Shown here one piece after another: positions 35,370 to 45,550 of a stretch of 64,000 nt of DNA (positions are counted from its first letter, which is position 1; each line of letters opens with the position of its first letter). The stretch covers positions 372,001 through 436,000 of the forward strand of contig VWND01000001.1 in the NCBI GenBank assembly GCA_009599575.1, given 5' to 3'. The notes below the pieces were generated by a model, which saw nothing but the letters and a program-made list of their open reading frames with translations, made no database searches and had not been told where the DNA came from. Both the position numbers and the translations under genes were made by a program. The stretch comes from Blumeriella jaapii. Lineage: Eukaryota; Ascomycota; Leotiomycetes; Helotiales; Drepanopezizaceae.

Positions 35370-37278
35370 TCAGAACCGCGAGATGTCACGTCCGAAGATC
35401 CAGTTGATGCACCCTGGAATTGATTAGCGTTCATAAGCTTGCAACGGAGGCTAGAACGTACAGTATATCGGGATGAGGATCTTGTTTCTCCAGCTCACTG
35501 TTTGCGTCAGGTATGCACCTCTCCAGATGACCCACGCCATTCGCCTACATGATCATCAGCTTATGTTTTTTCGGCATTGCCGAGTTTACATACCCCTTAA
35601 TGCCCTTCCCATCATTAGCCTGCATGACTGCCTTCCAGTTTCCGAGATATGTCATGACGCCCAAGTTCTTGAAGTTGAAGCCATCGCCTTCCACAAGGGT
35701 CCCTCTGTTGAGACGCTTCCCCAACCACTTCGCTTCCTGATTCGCAACCTGCGCCGTAGCAGGCAGTTGGGCCTTCTCCATTACCGAGACATCGCCAATG
35801 GCAAACACGTCCTGCATCGTCGCCTGTGGAACATTCCCATTTCCGTTCGAAGGCGAGCTGTTCCGCGGCGTTAGCATCACGCGGAAGCGGTCGTCGACGA
35901 GCAGATTGCCTGATCGTGCGTGACGCCTGAGTTCCCATTTCTCAGATCCCGGAGATGCGATGACCGTCCCTGGTGCCAGAGTAGCCGACGTAGCGGGATA
36001 AGCATGCACATCATCCAACGCTGCCTGCACGAACGGATTCATCATGAGCCCAGTTGACCATACGCACATGCCTACGCCCATCTCTCCATCCTCTCTAGTC
36101 TTGAGAGTGTAGCAGCCGCCATCGTTGTCGGGGTTCTCGGAGCCGGGGAGTCCGGGTTGCAACGATTGGATGTGGTGCTCGGTTTTGATTTGGATGCCGT
36201 CACGGCGGAAGAGGTCAATAGCGTACTTTGCCAGGGAGGCATCAAACATGGGGAGGATCTTGGGGGCGACATCGTAGATGGAGATCTTGATATGTGGGAT
36301 GAGTTGCGGGTAGAGTTTTTCAAGTCCTCGTGGCAGAGGTCGAAGAGTTCTGCTGCAAACTCGACGCCGGTTGCTAGGTGATGGTTAGGAAGACAGCGTC
36401 AAACGGTCAGCGTCTAGCTTACGGCCTCCTCCAACCACAGCGAAGTTTAGGAGCTGATCTCGGAGCGTCTCCGAAGTCGTTGGACAGGACGCTGTTTCAA
36501 AGCCTGGGAGGGGTTAGTGCAGTGCTACTCGCCCCGTGGCTCGAGGGAACTCACATTCCAGAATCCGCTTTCTGATTTTCCGAGCATCGACCACATCCTT
36601 CAAGAAGAAGGCATTCTCTTTTACGCCTGCTGTATTGAACGTCTGACTGTAGCAACCGACCGCGACAACGAGCTTATCGTAGTTCAGCTCAAACACCTTT
36701 CCCTTCCTCTTACCTCGGTACGAGACGTCCGCCTCCGTGATGCTCGACGCCTCAAAGGCCTTGCCCGAAGCATGTAGCGGCCTTCTGGCACTCAGTTCTT
36801 CTACCGCGATTTTCTTCTGACTGAAGTTCACATCGTCGGCCCAGCCCTGGAAGAACTCGACACCCTTGCCTCGAGCGCGGACAGATTCGAGTGTTGTTCT
36901 GAACTCAAGAGTGCCGACGGCAGTGGAAGCCAGAAGCGGCGTGAACACGAAGTAGGACCGGGGCGATACGACCACGGTCTGGAATTTCTTCTTGTCCAGT
37001 TCTCGGGAGAGGACAAAACCGGACCAGCTACGAGACGTGAGAATCGAGTTTGATAGTGGGAGATAACAACTCACCCGGAGCCCAAGATGACGACTCTCTC
37101 GCGGACTGAGAGTAGTCAGAAGGCGGGTCGAGGAGAGACGAAACACATAAGAGAACCTACCTCCTTTTGAGGCATCGAGTTCTTGTGTTGAGACTTGTCT
37201 TTTCCGAACGTCTTTCAACACCGGAACGCCTCGGATTACGCGAGCCGTTGCGGTGCGTGTGCCCAAGAGAGCATTCAT
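35370..37278 (-). pseudogene. alternative (type II) NADH:ubiquinone oxidoreductase, mitochondrial, with one frameshift
   Basis: A single-polypeptide FAD enzyme that oxidises NADH and reduces ubiquinone without pumping protons, on the inner mitochondrial membrane. Proposed exons (minus) are 37,161-37,278, 37,075-37,105, 36,555-37,027, 36,423-36,503, 35,594-36,373, 35,462-35,544 and 35,370-35,413, with six GT-AG introns of 47-55 bp. The sum is 1,610 nt, one short of 537 codons. The N-terminus (MNALLGTRTATARVIRG) is Arg-rich, fitting a mitochondrial presequence. The first dinucleotide fold is ILGSGWSGF (residues 46-54); the second is VVGGGPTGVEFAAEL (about 229-243). The C-terminus, IPIYWCINWIFGRDISRF, is diagnostic of NDE/NDI enzymes. 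The frame breaks at an A5 run (36,316-36,320, T5 on +) within HEDL-K-LYPQL; six would restore it. It is either an error or a recent lesion. It is divergent from the gene at 37,770. Confidence 0.88.
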
Positions 37279-37769
37279 CTTTGTCAAGCGCAGTAGAAAA
37301 TCAAATTTCCCAAGCAGCGTAATTACAAGAAAACTATCTATCTTTGGGTTTCTAAGTTCGATCCAGAGACGAATCTCTGTTGTGTTTGAGAAACGGCGAT
37401 CCGATTCCTTCCGGGAAACGCTTCCAAGCTTCGGAACGGGAAGATGTGAGGGACTTGGCACGATAGTACTGTACCGGACGCCTGGATGAGAAGATCTTGT
37501 AAATGTGTCGATACGATGTTTTAATGGATCTAAACTAAACGCAACTATGTATGATTACTGTAGTAAATCTGTGTATAAGTGGAAGCTCTTTACTTGGTAA
37601 ACATGGGAACAATTGATATGTACATCAAAACCCATCCAGAAAGAGACTAGTACAGTATCATCGGTCTCAAACCTTCCCGCCCTCAACGACGACGACGACA
37701 ACAAAGAACAGACAACTACCAACTACCAAATACCAAATACCAACAGCCAACAGTATGCCCTGATCCACC
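37279..37769. promoter_or_regulatory. 491-bp divergent promoter region
   Basis: It separates the minus-strand NADH dehydrogenase start (37,278) from the plus-strand start at 37,770, so it must supply promoters for both. A GACGACGACGAC microsatellite and an ACTACCAA/ATACCAA-rich leader lie near 37,690-37,750. A two-codon upstream ORF (ATG CCC TGA) begins at 37,754, sixteen bases before the plus-strand ATG. Confidence 0.55.
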
Positions 37770-38628
37770 ATGGCCCCGATCCGCAGATACTTGCGCATCA
37801 CCAAATTCTCCGTCCTCGAGGTGCGCATATACCTGGACAACCCCTCGCTGGCCGAGAGCTGGCTCCTCAATCCGCGCAACCCCATCCTGCCTCGCGTTAT
37901 CGAAAGCGTTCGACCCCTGGTCTTACCAAAACTCCGAGAGGAGAACGAGCGCAGCAAGGGCAAAGGGGGCAAGAAGAAGGGAGTGAAAGATGTCGTCGTG
38001 CAAGGTACCTTATGCTAGACTGAGGCAGTCGTGGATTTTTGGCACTGATGTGATCTCCGCAGAGGACTTCGAGGTTGCCATTTTCTTGACCGAGACCAGT
38101 AACAGGCATTGTCTCCTCTACAAGCAGAAAACCTTCAAGGAACCGAACAAGAAGTCCATGTTATCAAACTCGTCGAAGCTCACTGGAAGTACGGGAGATG
38201 CGCCCATCGAGGTCGAGGATGGGCCTGGGCCCGCGATTGCCAGGGAGGACAGTGAGGAGGACGGCGTCAACCTTCAAGGCATTCCAGATGCGGACGAAGT
38301 CGACTCCGAGGATGGCCTATTCGTAGATCAAGAAACGCGAGGATCTAAACGGACGAGAGCTACCACCGGCGCATCTCAGTCTTCGAGTCCCGGCTGCGAG
38401 CCGTTGCCCAAGCGCCGACGGGACGACCAACTCGAGTTGGCCGACGACAAGAAAAAAATGGCAATGGACACTACCTACGACGGCTTCTCGATACATGGCC
38501 GCGTACTCTGTCTGGTCGTCAAACGGAAGGACAACAAAGGACAAGCTCCGGCGGGCGGGGGAGGCGGGCAGGCAACCATGGAGAACTGGATATCATCTAC
38601 ACAGATGCCTCCACCTGACGACGACTGA
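37770..38628 (+). CDS. unrecognised conserved-looking protein with acidic and basic nuclear-type tail
   Basis: Two exons, 37,770-38,004 and 38,063-38,628, with a GTACCT-CAG intron of 58 bp, give 266 aa. The N-terminal about 115 residues look folded (MAPIRRYLRITKFSVLEVRI, then LDNPSLAESWLL and PILPRVIESVRPLVLPKL). A lysine-rich linker (KGKGGKKKG) precedes the intron, and exon 2 continues EDFEVAIFLTE and CLLYKQKTF. The middle is acidic and disordered-looking (EDSEEDG, DADEVDSEDG), followed by basic KRTR and PKRRRDD, possible nuclear localisation signals. The C-terminus regains structure (YDGFSIHGRVLCLVVKRK), then a glycine stretch and MENWISSTQMPPPDDD. I do not recognise the family. A nuclear role is inferred only from composition. 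Confidence 0.85.
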
Positions 38629-40340
38629 GGAATTCCGACTGTTCGGCATGACGCTCGGATGTGTGACGCCGAAGATATGTGGGATGACAACCACATCACA
38701 CTGTATGCGCTCTCGGCAATCAACGCCCCTCTTTTAGGCATCTGCCACAGCCTTCTCATCACGGCATGGCAGTCGATGAGCCCGTTTCGTCCTCCCGGAT
38801 CCACCAGACCCAAGTTGCCTGCTCGGAATAGTGACTTGATGATCACGAACTTACGTCACACTTGCTCAGGCGAGCCACATCTCAATGGAGACGGCGCTTG
38901 ACTGTTTCATATCGCCGTCCATACGCGACCGCTTACCACCTCCCTCCTAGGCGAAATTATTACACCCCTGAGGGTTGGAAACAAGGGTTTCTACCAGGAA
39001 ACTCACAGTCTCCGGGGGTGATTACAGTACTTCGCCTGGGATGAATTCTTTCTAGAAGTGGTAGCATGAGAATGACGCAGCCCTGAAGGCCCGGGGTTTC
39101 TACCTGGTTTTCGAAGTCGAGCTTCCGACCCTGCATGTACAGTACAGTATGATTGAGTTTCGGCAGTCTAGCACACAGCCCGACGCCTGGGTTGATTAGT
39201 GTTGTGCAGCCGGAGCTTGCTGTCTGAGGCCATGTCCAAAGAGACAACGGCCACAGCCTTCGGTCCATGCATGTCTTCAATTACTGCCATGGAAGACGGT
39301 TTTGGGGCATTGTAGATCATGCCTTGCTTGACCTTTAACATTGCCAGGATTTTGCAAGCCTGCTGACGGGAACGTAGAAGTATGATGCTCTGTAGGTGCG
39401 ATGAATCCTGCATGCCGAGAACCTACTGCGATGTACAATCGCTTACATCGTACGTACGTACGAAGTAGACTTCTGAAGGTCATTGCTCCCAAGTGTTTTC
39501 TCATGTCCGTGAAGAGGCTTCCCGTCTTGTGTTTCAGCCCCAGGCCGCGTGTACCCCCAAGTCCAAACTCAAAGCGTGGAAACGAACAAGAGACGGAACT
39601 GATCAGTGGTAGATCTGACATCTTGCCATCTGCTTTTACCGTCTTCATATTGCCTCGCAAGTCCAGTCCAGCCTTGTGTCAGCCTAGTACTAGGTACGCC
39701 CGCTCCAGACTGCGCCGAGGACATTGCTCGCTTCTACAGTACTCCGTACTGCTATCCTCTTCTTCCACTGAACCACGGAATGTTCAATCTAAACTTCCAG
39801 AGGTTTTACCTCAGAAGCCGCTGTGACTCGGTTAATTGGACCCTGTCCCGTTTGTTTGCTCGTTTTGAAGCTTGTGTCCTTTTATACATTTCTAAAATTG
39901 GAAAGGTTTTGGTTTAAATGACTGAACAGACACGTTGCATGAATACTCACGTTGACTCTAAATTTCGGTCCGATGCACCTTCACTCAGGAAGAGTAGTCG
40001 AGGAGCTGTGAGATGGCTCTGCCGCTGTGGTATGAGGCTCTGCGGCTACGGGCGGTACGCATCTTGGCCTCGTCTAGGGAAACCCGTCCACGGCGTGAGT
40101 TTGGATAGATGAAACCGAGATGGCGAGCATAGCGGGCAGCGAATCCAGACGACGTCCGCAAGGAGTAGTCATGCCGATGCCATCGGAGGAGATGAAACCC
40201 CAGCCGAGACTTTCAGCTTCCATGTCCGACCGACCTACCGACATCGTGGGATTTCACGCCACGTTGGCTTTGAGTCGGGGACGCTACGACGCCAACATTC
40301 CCAACTGCCCCCGGGACAAGCATCGAACGAGAAGAAGTTC

Positions 40341-40795
40341 CAGGGTCCAGCTCCGTTCTGTGAACTCGCATTTTGCATCTTAAGTTCAGGGTTCGGTGTC
40401 CAGGTCTTCGACCTCGGGCTTTCCATCTTATTGACTTCCAGGGTCTCGTCTCCACTGCTTGGAGCTCGTTTCTCGACTTCCAGGGTTCAGACGCGATGGT
40501 CTTGACCTCGGGCTTTCCGTTTCATTTGACTTTAAGGGTCTACAGTACATACACAGGTCTCCCGTGCTGGGCTGGGGACTCGTTTATTGACTTCCAGGGT
40601 TCGGACTCTGTTCGTGGTCATGTCATGAACTCGCGCTTCTCGAATCGCTCGCTTCAAGGGTTCATTCTCCATTGCGGTGCGCTCTCGCTCTCCTCTTCGC
40701 GGGCTCCATGGTTCGGCGTCCGGTTCTTCGATCTCGGGTTTTCCAATTTACTGAGTTCAAGGGTCCAGTCTCCAGTTCTGTGAACTCTCTTGGCT
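40341..40795 (+). repeat. degenerate minisatellite, period about 50-60 bp
   Basis: About nine diverged units carry a (C)CAGGGTTC/CAAGGGTC box followed by a GAACTCG/GACCTCGGGCTTTCC box and a TTATTGACTT box. Examples start near 40,341, 40,387, 40,440, 40,482, 40,528, 40,595, 40,656, 40,709 and 40,761. Units vary in length, so it is an old array. Confidence 0.7.
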
Positions 40796-41548
40796 TCTCT
40801 ACTTCTAGAAGTGTTTCGTTCCTAGCTAGCGTTTGCAGGCATGATGAGCCTTGCTCCATTACCTTTTCTCTACCTACCTACCTACCTCCTACCTACATAC
40901 ACTTGAAATCTCGCTCTTCCTCGAGGTACTTCATAGTACAGTACAGTACCTACTGTGCAGTAAGTAGCATAGTCGAGAGCCCAGCCGACGTGCACCGTGC
41001 AAACCTCGAGATGATAACTTTTTCCCGCTGCCCTTGCCGCCTCCACTTTCTCGCCTTGTCCCCAGGGTGCTTCCTGTACTTGTTCTTCGCCCGCGATCAA
41101 GGTTTCCCTGACCCTGATCGCCAAGCATGAAGAGTTCGCAAGCTCAGCGACCAATCCGTGAGCAGCAGGCGCGGCAGCAGCGAGCCCTCAGGGACGCTGG
41201 AACCAGGGCCGCCACGTGAAGGTCGGGGAACTCGAAGCGTTCTCACGCATCTGCCCTGGGCGATAGATACCCTTGTAAACCAAGGTCCTCTGTACACAGA
41301 ACTGTGTGTGTACTTATGTACGGTACACTCGGTGGACGGGCGTGCAGCGTGCAGCTGCTCATGACTCACGAGACCGTGTCAGTTACATAGACCGTCTATC
41401 GCAGATGCGTTCAACGTTCAACGTTCAACGGACGTACGGAGGTGACGGCGCGAAAAAGGTTGCCAACCGAAGGTGAGAGCAGCTTGTGCGTTTCAGATAG
41501 ACAGCCCGTCCGTGATATGGCATAGAGCGTCTGTTGAAGCGTCCGGTG

Positions 41549-41658
41549 CTTTGCTTTGCTTTGCTTTGCTTTGCCGGCAGTGCAGGGATGAGTTGCGTTT
41601 CCGTTGTGCGAGGAGGCGGTCGTCTGAGGATCAGTCAGTCAGTCAGTCAGTCAGTCAT
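41549..41658 (+). repeat. two short microsatellites, (CTTTG)n and (TCAG)n
   Basis: (CTTTG)5 at about 41,549-41,574 and (TCAG)7 at 41,631-41,658. Two pentamer arrays of similar kind lie nearby: (AGGAC)5 at 42,591-42,615 and (GTTGC)n at 44,160-44,186. Confidence 0.85.
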
Positions 41659-43044
41659 CAGTCATCAGTCTTGGGGAATTCACCGCTGCGATGCGAGCGC
41701 CTGATGCTCACCGGATGGATGGCTTCACTTGTCCCTGTCGAGCCCAACGCCAGAGCGCATCTCGTACTGTACTGCACATACCGTGGTAGATCGACGCACA
41801 CACACGCTCATGCCTATCAAGCTTCTTTTCCTTCTCTCCTCTTCTTCTTCCTCGACGACATCGAGGCAAGCGAGATGCGGGCGGAAAGTCAATGATTGAT
41901 TGAATGGATGAATGAACGAATAAGAAGAGTACGCTTTGAAGGCCAGACGTGGCGAGCCACCACCACGACTCCCCCACGCACGCTCCGCGCGTCGGCGACG
42001 TGGACGGTCGGCCGAGGTGAAGGACCGCCCTCGCGGCCGCGAAATTGGATTTCGGTAAGACCTCCGGGCCTCAACTCTCGAGAGTCAGGTCGGTAGGGTA
42101 GGTACTGTATGTACTGTAGGTCGGTCATGCCAAGGGGCGCGTTGGCAATGAACACCAGCTCGGTGTCTGATATACTCTCTCCCGCGAAGCATGCTGCTGA
42201 CTGACATATGGACAGGACAGTGCCCAGTGAGTGGGCCGGAGGTTGATGTCATTCGTGGATCCTATAGTACAGTACCACCACAGCCACAGTGGACAGACAG
42301 ACAGACATGACAGTCTGACGTCAAGATGTCTCGCGCTCGTATTCTCAGATGCGGCGCGCTGGCTGGTGGTTGGCTGCGGATCATCGACCTCCCGAAACGT
42401 TGTTCATGCTTGCGCCTCTTGGTGCTTTATGCTTTTCTTGGTATAATCACGCATCAGCAGAGCACTGCAGAGCCGGTGGGACCGGCCCTGGCAGAAGTGT
42501 GTGTGTCTGACTCCCAGTGCTCGCTATTACACTTTGGCCATCTTGCGCCAGTCCTGGTTTACACGACGGTGTAAACTGTATGTGTACTCCAGGACAGGAC
42601 AGGACAGGACAGGATATCGAATCGAGAAACCTCGTTAGTGCCATCGCCACCTTTTGTTGTACAGTAAGTACCTGGTGGAGCCCTAGGTTTTCGCTTGTGA
42701 GAGCCTTATTCATCCCAGATTTCAGTCTTATAGTATATTCAATGCTGTATGTATATAATACGACTCTGGAACTGTATTGTACAGTACATACTTATGCGAA
42801 ATATTAATAATATTACTTACATCCGTGCGTGACTTTACGACCGACTAGAGAAAGGTATTAACTGCTGTACCGTACTGTATTATATTATATATACTGTGTT
42901 ATACATATCTACAAGGGCATTCATTCATCAACAATCCAGTGCTAAAATACACCACTACCAAGCACGAATCCACTCAACCCAGGACTCACGCACCGTTATC
43001 AAACTAGCATTTCATCTCACCCAGGTATACACAGTAAAGCACAT

Positions 43045-43195
43045 ACTTCGTATTGTACAGTACAATACAGTACAGTACAACAATAATACAATACAACACA
43101 ATACAATAAAATACAATACAATACAACACAGTAAATTACAGTACAATACAGTACAATACAATACAATACAATACAGTACAACACAGTACAATGTA
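43045..43195 (+). repeat. imperfect (AATAC/AGTAC)n microsatellite
   Basis: About 150 bp of ATACAATACAGTACAA-type repeats with period about 5, reading as YCIVLYCTVLYC-like strings on the minus strand. It is low complexity, not coding. Confidence 0.85.
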
Positions 43196-43805
43196 GATCT
43201 GAGACAGCGAGAAGCAAGCCGCCGCTGCCTCCGATGAGGCTCTCTCTCGCGTGATGCGAAACCGCACCCGCCCCCGCCCTCGCACCCGTCGCTACTGTAA
43301 GATGGCGGGTCTTGCCTACTGTGTACTGTGTACCTACCTAGGTACCTACCTACAGTGTATCCGTATATACGGACGGGTACGGGTACGGGTACGGCAATGG
43401 TCGCGGTGGGTGAGTGTTGCATACGTCCTCGTTTGGATGTTTGTATACGGGACATATGTACTGTGTATAGTGCATATACAGTATATACAGTGCATATATG
43501 TATACAGAGGGAGATACATACAGATGGAGGGAGATACTATGCTATACTGTACTGTATTATACTGTACTATACTGTACTATCCACAGCTGTGTAGGGAAAC
43601 ACAGCTCGGAATACGTAGCTGAAATACACACCGCACCGCACAGCACCGCACAGCACCGCGAAGTGTATGTACAGTACAGTACAGTAAGTAAGTACAGTAT
43701 ATATATATATATATATACATACATACTGTACTACCCTTGAAGCTGCGTTACTTTTCGCTTTTCGCTAGTGGGTAGCGGGGGCGTGGGCTTGTACGTATGT
43801 ATATA

Positions 43806-44345
43806 CACAGTCTATCGGTTAAGTATTATTCCTGGTTAAAAACAGTGGGGGTGTGGAGACAAAAACTTGACCTATTTAAGTAGTATTCCATGCAATGATG
43901 AAGTTTAATTTTACAAGGTATACGTATTCAAATTACAAAGAATACGAAGTTTGAGAACTGCTTTTCGGATTACAATATAAAAATTTTAATATTCTGTATA
44001 TCTATCTTCGGCGTCAATAACAACTTGACACCGATTGAATAAAGCAAGCTAATATCAGGTCGCTGATCTCGAGTTAAATCAAAAGCTTTTAAACGTTTAA
44101 AAGCTGAAGTAGAAGCTGAAGTAGAAGCTGAAGTAGAAGCTGAGGTAGAAGCTGAAGCCATTGCGTTGCGTTGCGTTGGGTTGCGTGAAAAATTTGAAGA
44201 TAATACAAAGTTTTGCCCGTATCTCTAATTTTCTCAATTTTGTCGTATTTCGTGGAATCTCACCGAAAGTTGGGTTATTACCTGATTGAGCTAAGGCCAA
44301 ATCATCCCTGCTTGACCAGGAATAATACTTAACCGATAGACTGTG
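43806..44345. mobile_element. MITE-like element, 31-bp perfect TIRs, TA flanks
   Basis: The left terminus 43,806-43,836 (starting CACAGTCTATCGG) and the right terminus 44,315-44,345 are perfect reverse complements over 31 bp. TA lies immediately outside both ends (43,804-43,805 and 44,346-44,347). A 540-bp length, TA target duplication and lack of a transposase ORF fit a miniature element mobilised by a Tc1/mariner-type transposase; that mobiliser is inferred. The interior is AT-rich and holds a 12-bp tandem repeat. No second copy is in the window. Confidence 0.85.
44101..44158 (+). repeat. 12-bp tandem repeat inside the MITE-like element
   Basis: About five units of AGCTGAAGTAGA, flanked by a (GTTGC)n run. 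On the minus strand it reads Ala-Ser-Thr-Ser, part of a 63-codon open stretch that I do not consider a gene. Confidence 0.85.
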
Positions 44346-44609
44346 TACTGTAGAAAGAAGGATTTACATATAGGTATACTATTGTACTGTGCTGTGTACT
44401 GTACTGTGTACTGTACTGTGTACTGTACTGTGTATGTACAGTAGGTAGGTACCTAGGTATATACTATACTGTACTTACTGTATAACACCTCCTTCAGCGC
44501 CAAGATCACACCCTGGCTTATCTGATCTAATATAATATAATATAATATAATATAATTTGTTGTAATATCTCATACTTCAGTACTGTATGTACGTATGTAT
44601 GTATGTGTG

Positions 44610-44643
<34 letters not shown>

Positions 44644-44668
44644 TGTGTGTGTGCCTGGATCACGACTC

Positions 44669-44867
44669 GACTCTCTCTCTGACTCTCTCTCTGACTCTCT
44701 CTCTGACTCTCTCTCTGACTCTCTCTCTGACTCTCTCTCTGACTCTCTCTCTGACTCTCTCTCTGACTCTCTCTCTGACTCTCTCTCTGACTCTCTCTCT
44801 GACTCTCTCTCTGACTCTCTCTCTGACTCTCTCTCTCTGACTCTCTCTCTGACTCTCTCTTTCTCTA
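44669..44867 (+). repeat. 12-bp minisatellite (GACTCTCTCTCT)n
   Basis: About sixteen nearly perfect units. Because 12 is a multiple of 3, two plus-strand frames are open as Ser-Asp-Ser-Leu and Leu-Ser-Leu-Thr repeats, which generates spurious 80-90 codon ORFs. It is preceded by (GTAT)n at 44,587-44,648. Confidence 0.95.
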
Positions 44868-45230
44868 ACTGACTGACTGAATGACTGATAGCTGAGTCAC
44901 CTATTTACTGTATGTGTACTGTATGTGTACTGTATATGTACTGTATTATTATAGCGAGCGAATAAGCAAGCAAGCAAGCGAGCAGTGTTGTTATTATCAG
45001 ATCCGATACCTACATACCTACCTACTAGGGGCACGCACGCTCGCACGCACACAAGAGGAGTAAATACTGTACAGCAAGCTCAAGCACAGCAGTACAGTAG
45101 GCGTGCATATCCGTTCCGTACCGTACCGTACCGTATGTACCGTACCGTATGTACCGTATGTATATACAAACGTACCTAAGCGAGTTTATACTATAGTATT
45201 AAATATACTGTATAAACCTACAGCATAGTA

Positions 45231-45516
45231 CAGCACAGCACAGCACAGCACAGCACAGCACAGTACCGTAGAAAAAACATGTATCCATCTATCTGCACAC
45301 ACCTATTACACATCAGATCCCAAACCCGGGCGGGAAGAAAGCACCATACACCCACCGTATTACACCGTACTGTACCGTATTATATTATACAGTAGGATTT
45401 CCACGCATGCGTGCGTGCATCGTCGTCGGTCGCTCGCTCGCTCTGACGAACGTTTCCCGCCGGTTTGTATATAGATACTGTACTGTGTACCTAAACAGCG
45501 AGCGAGAGGTTGGAGT

Positions 45517-45550
<34 letters not shown>
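45231..45550 (+). repeat. short arrays (CAGCA)n and (CGGTTCG)n
   Basis: (CAGCA)n lies at about 45,231-45,262 and a 7-bp array (CGGTTCG)n at about 45,518-45,550. TACTGTAC/ACCGTACCGT motifs are dense around both (45,110-45,150 and 45,360-45,390). Confidence 0.8.

Noticed and set aside
38945..39030. Imperfect inverted repeat GGCGAA...TTACACCCC / GGGGTGATTAC...TTCGCC
   Set aside because: Pairing is interrupted and short, without target duplication or other mobile features.
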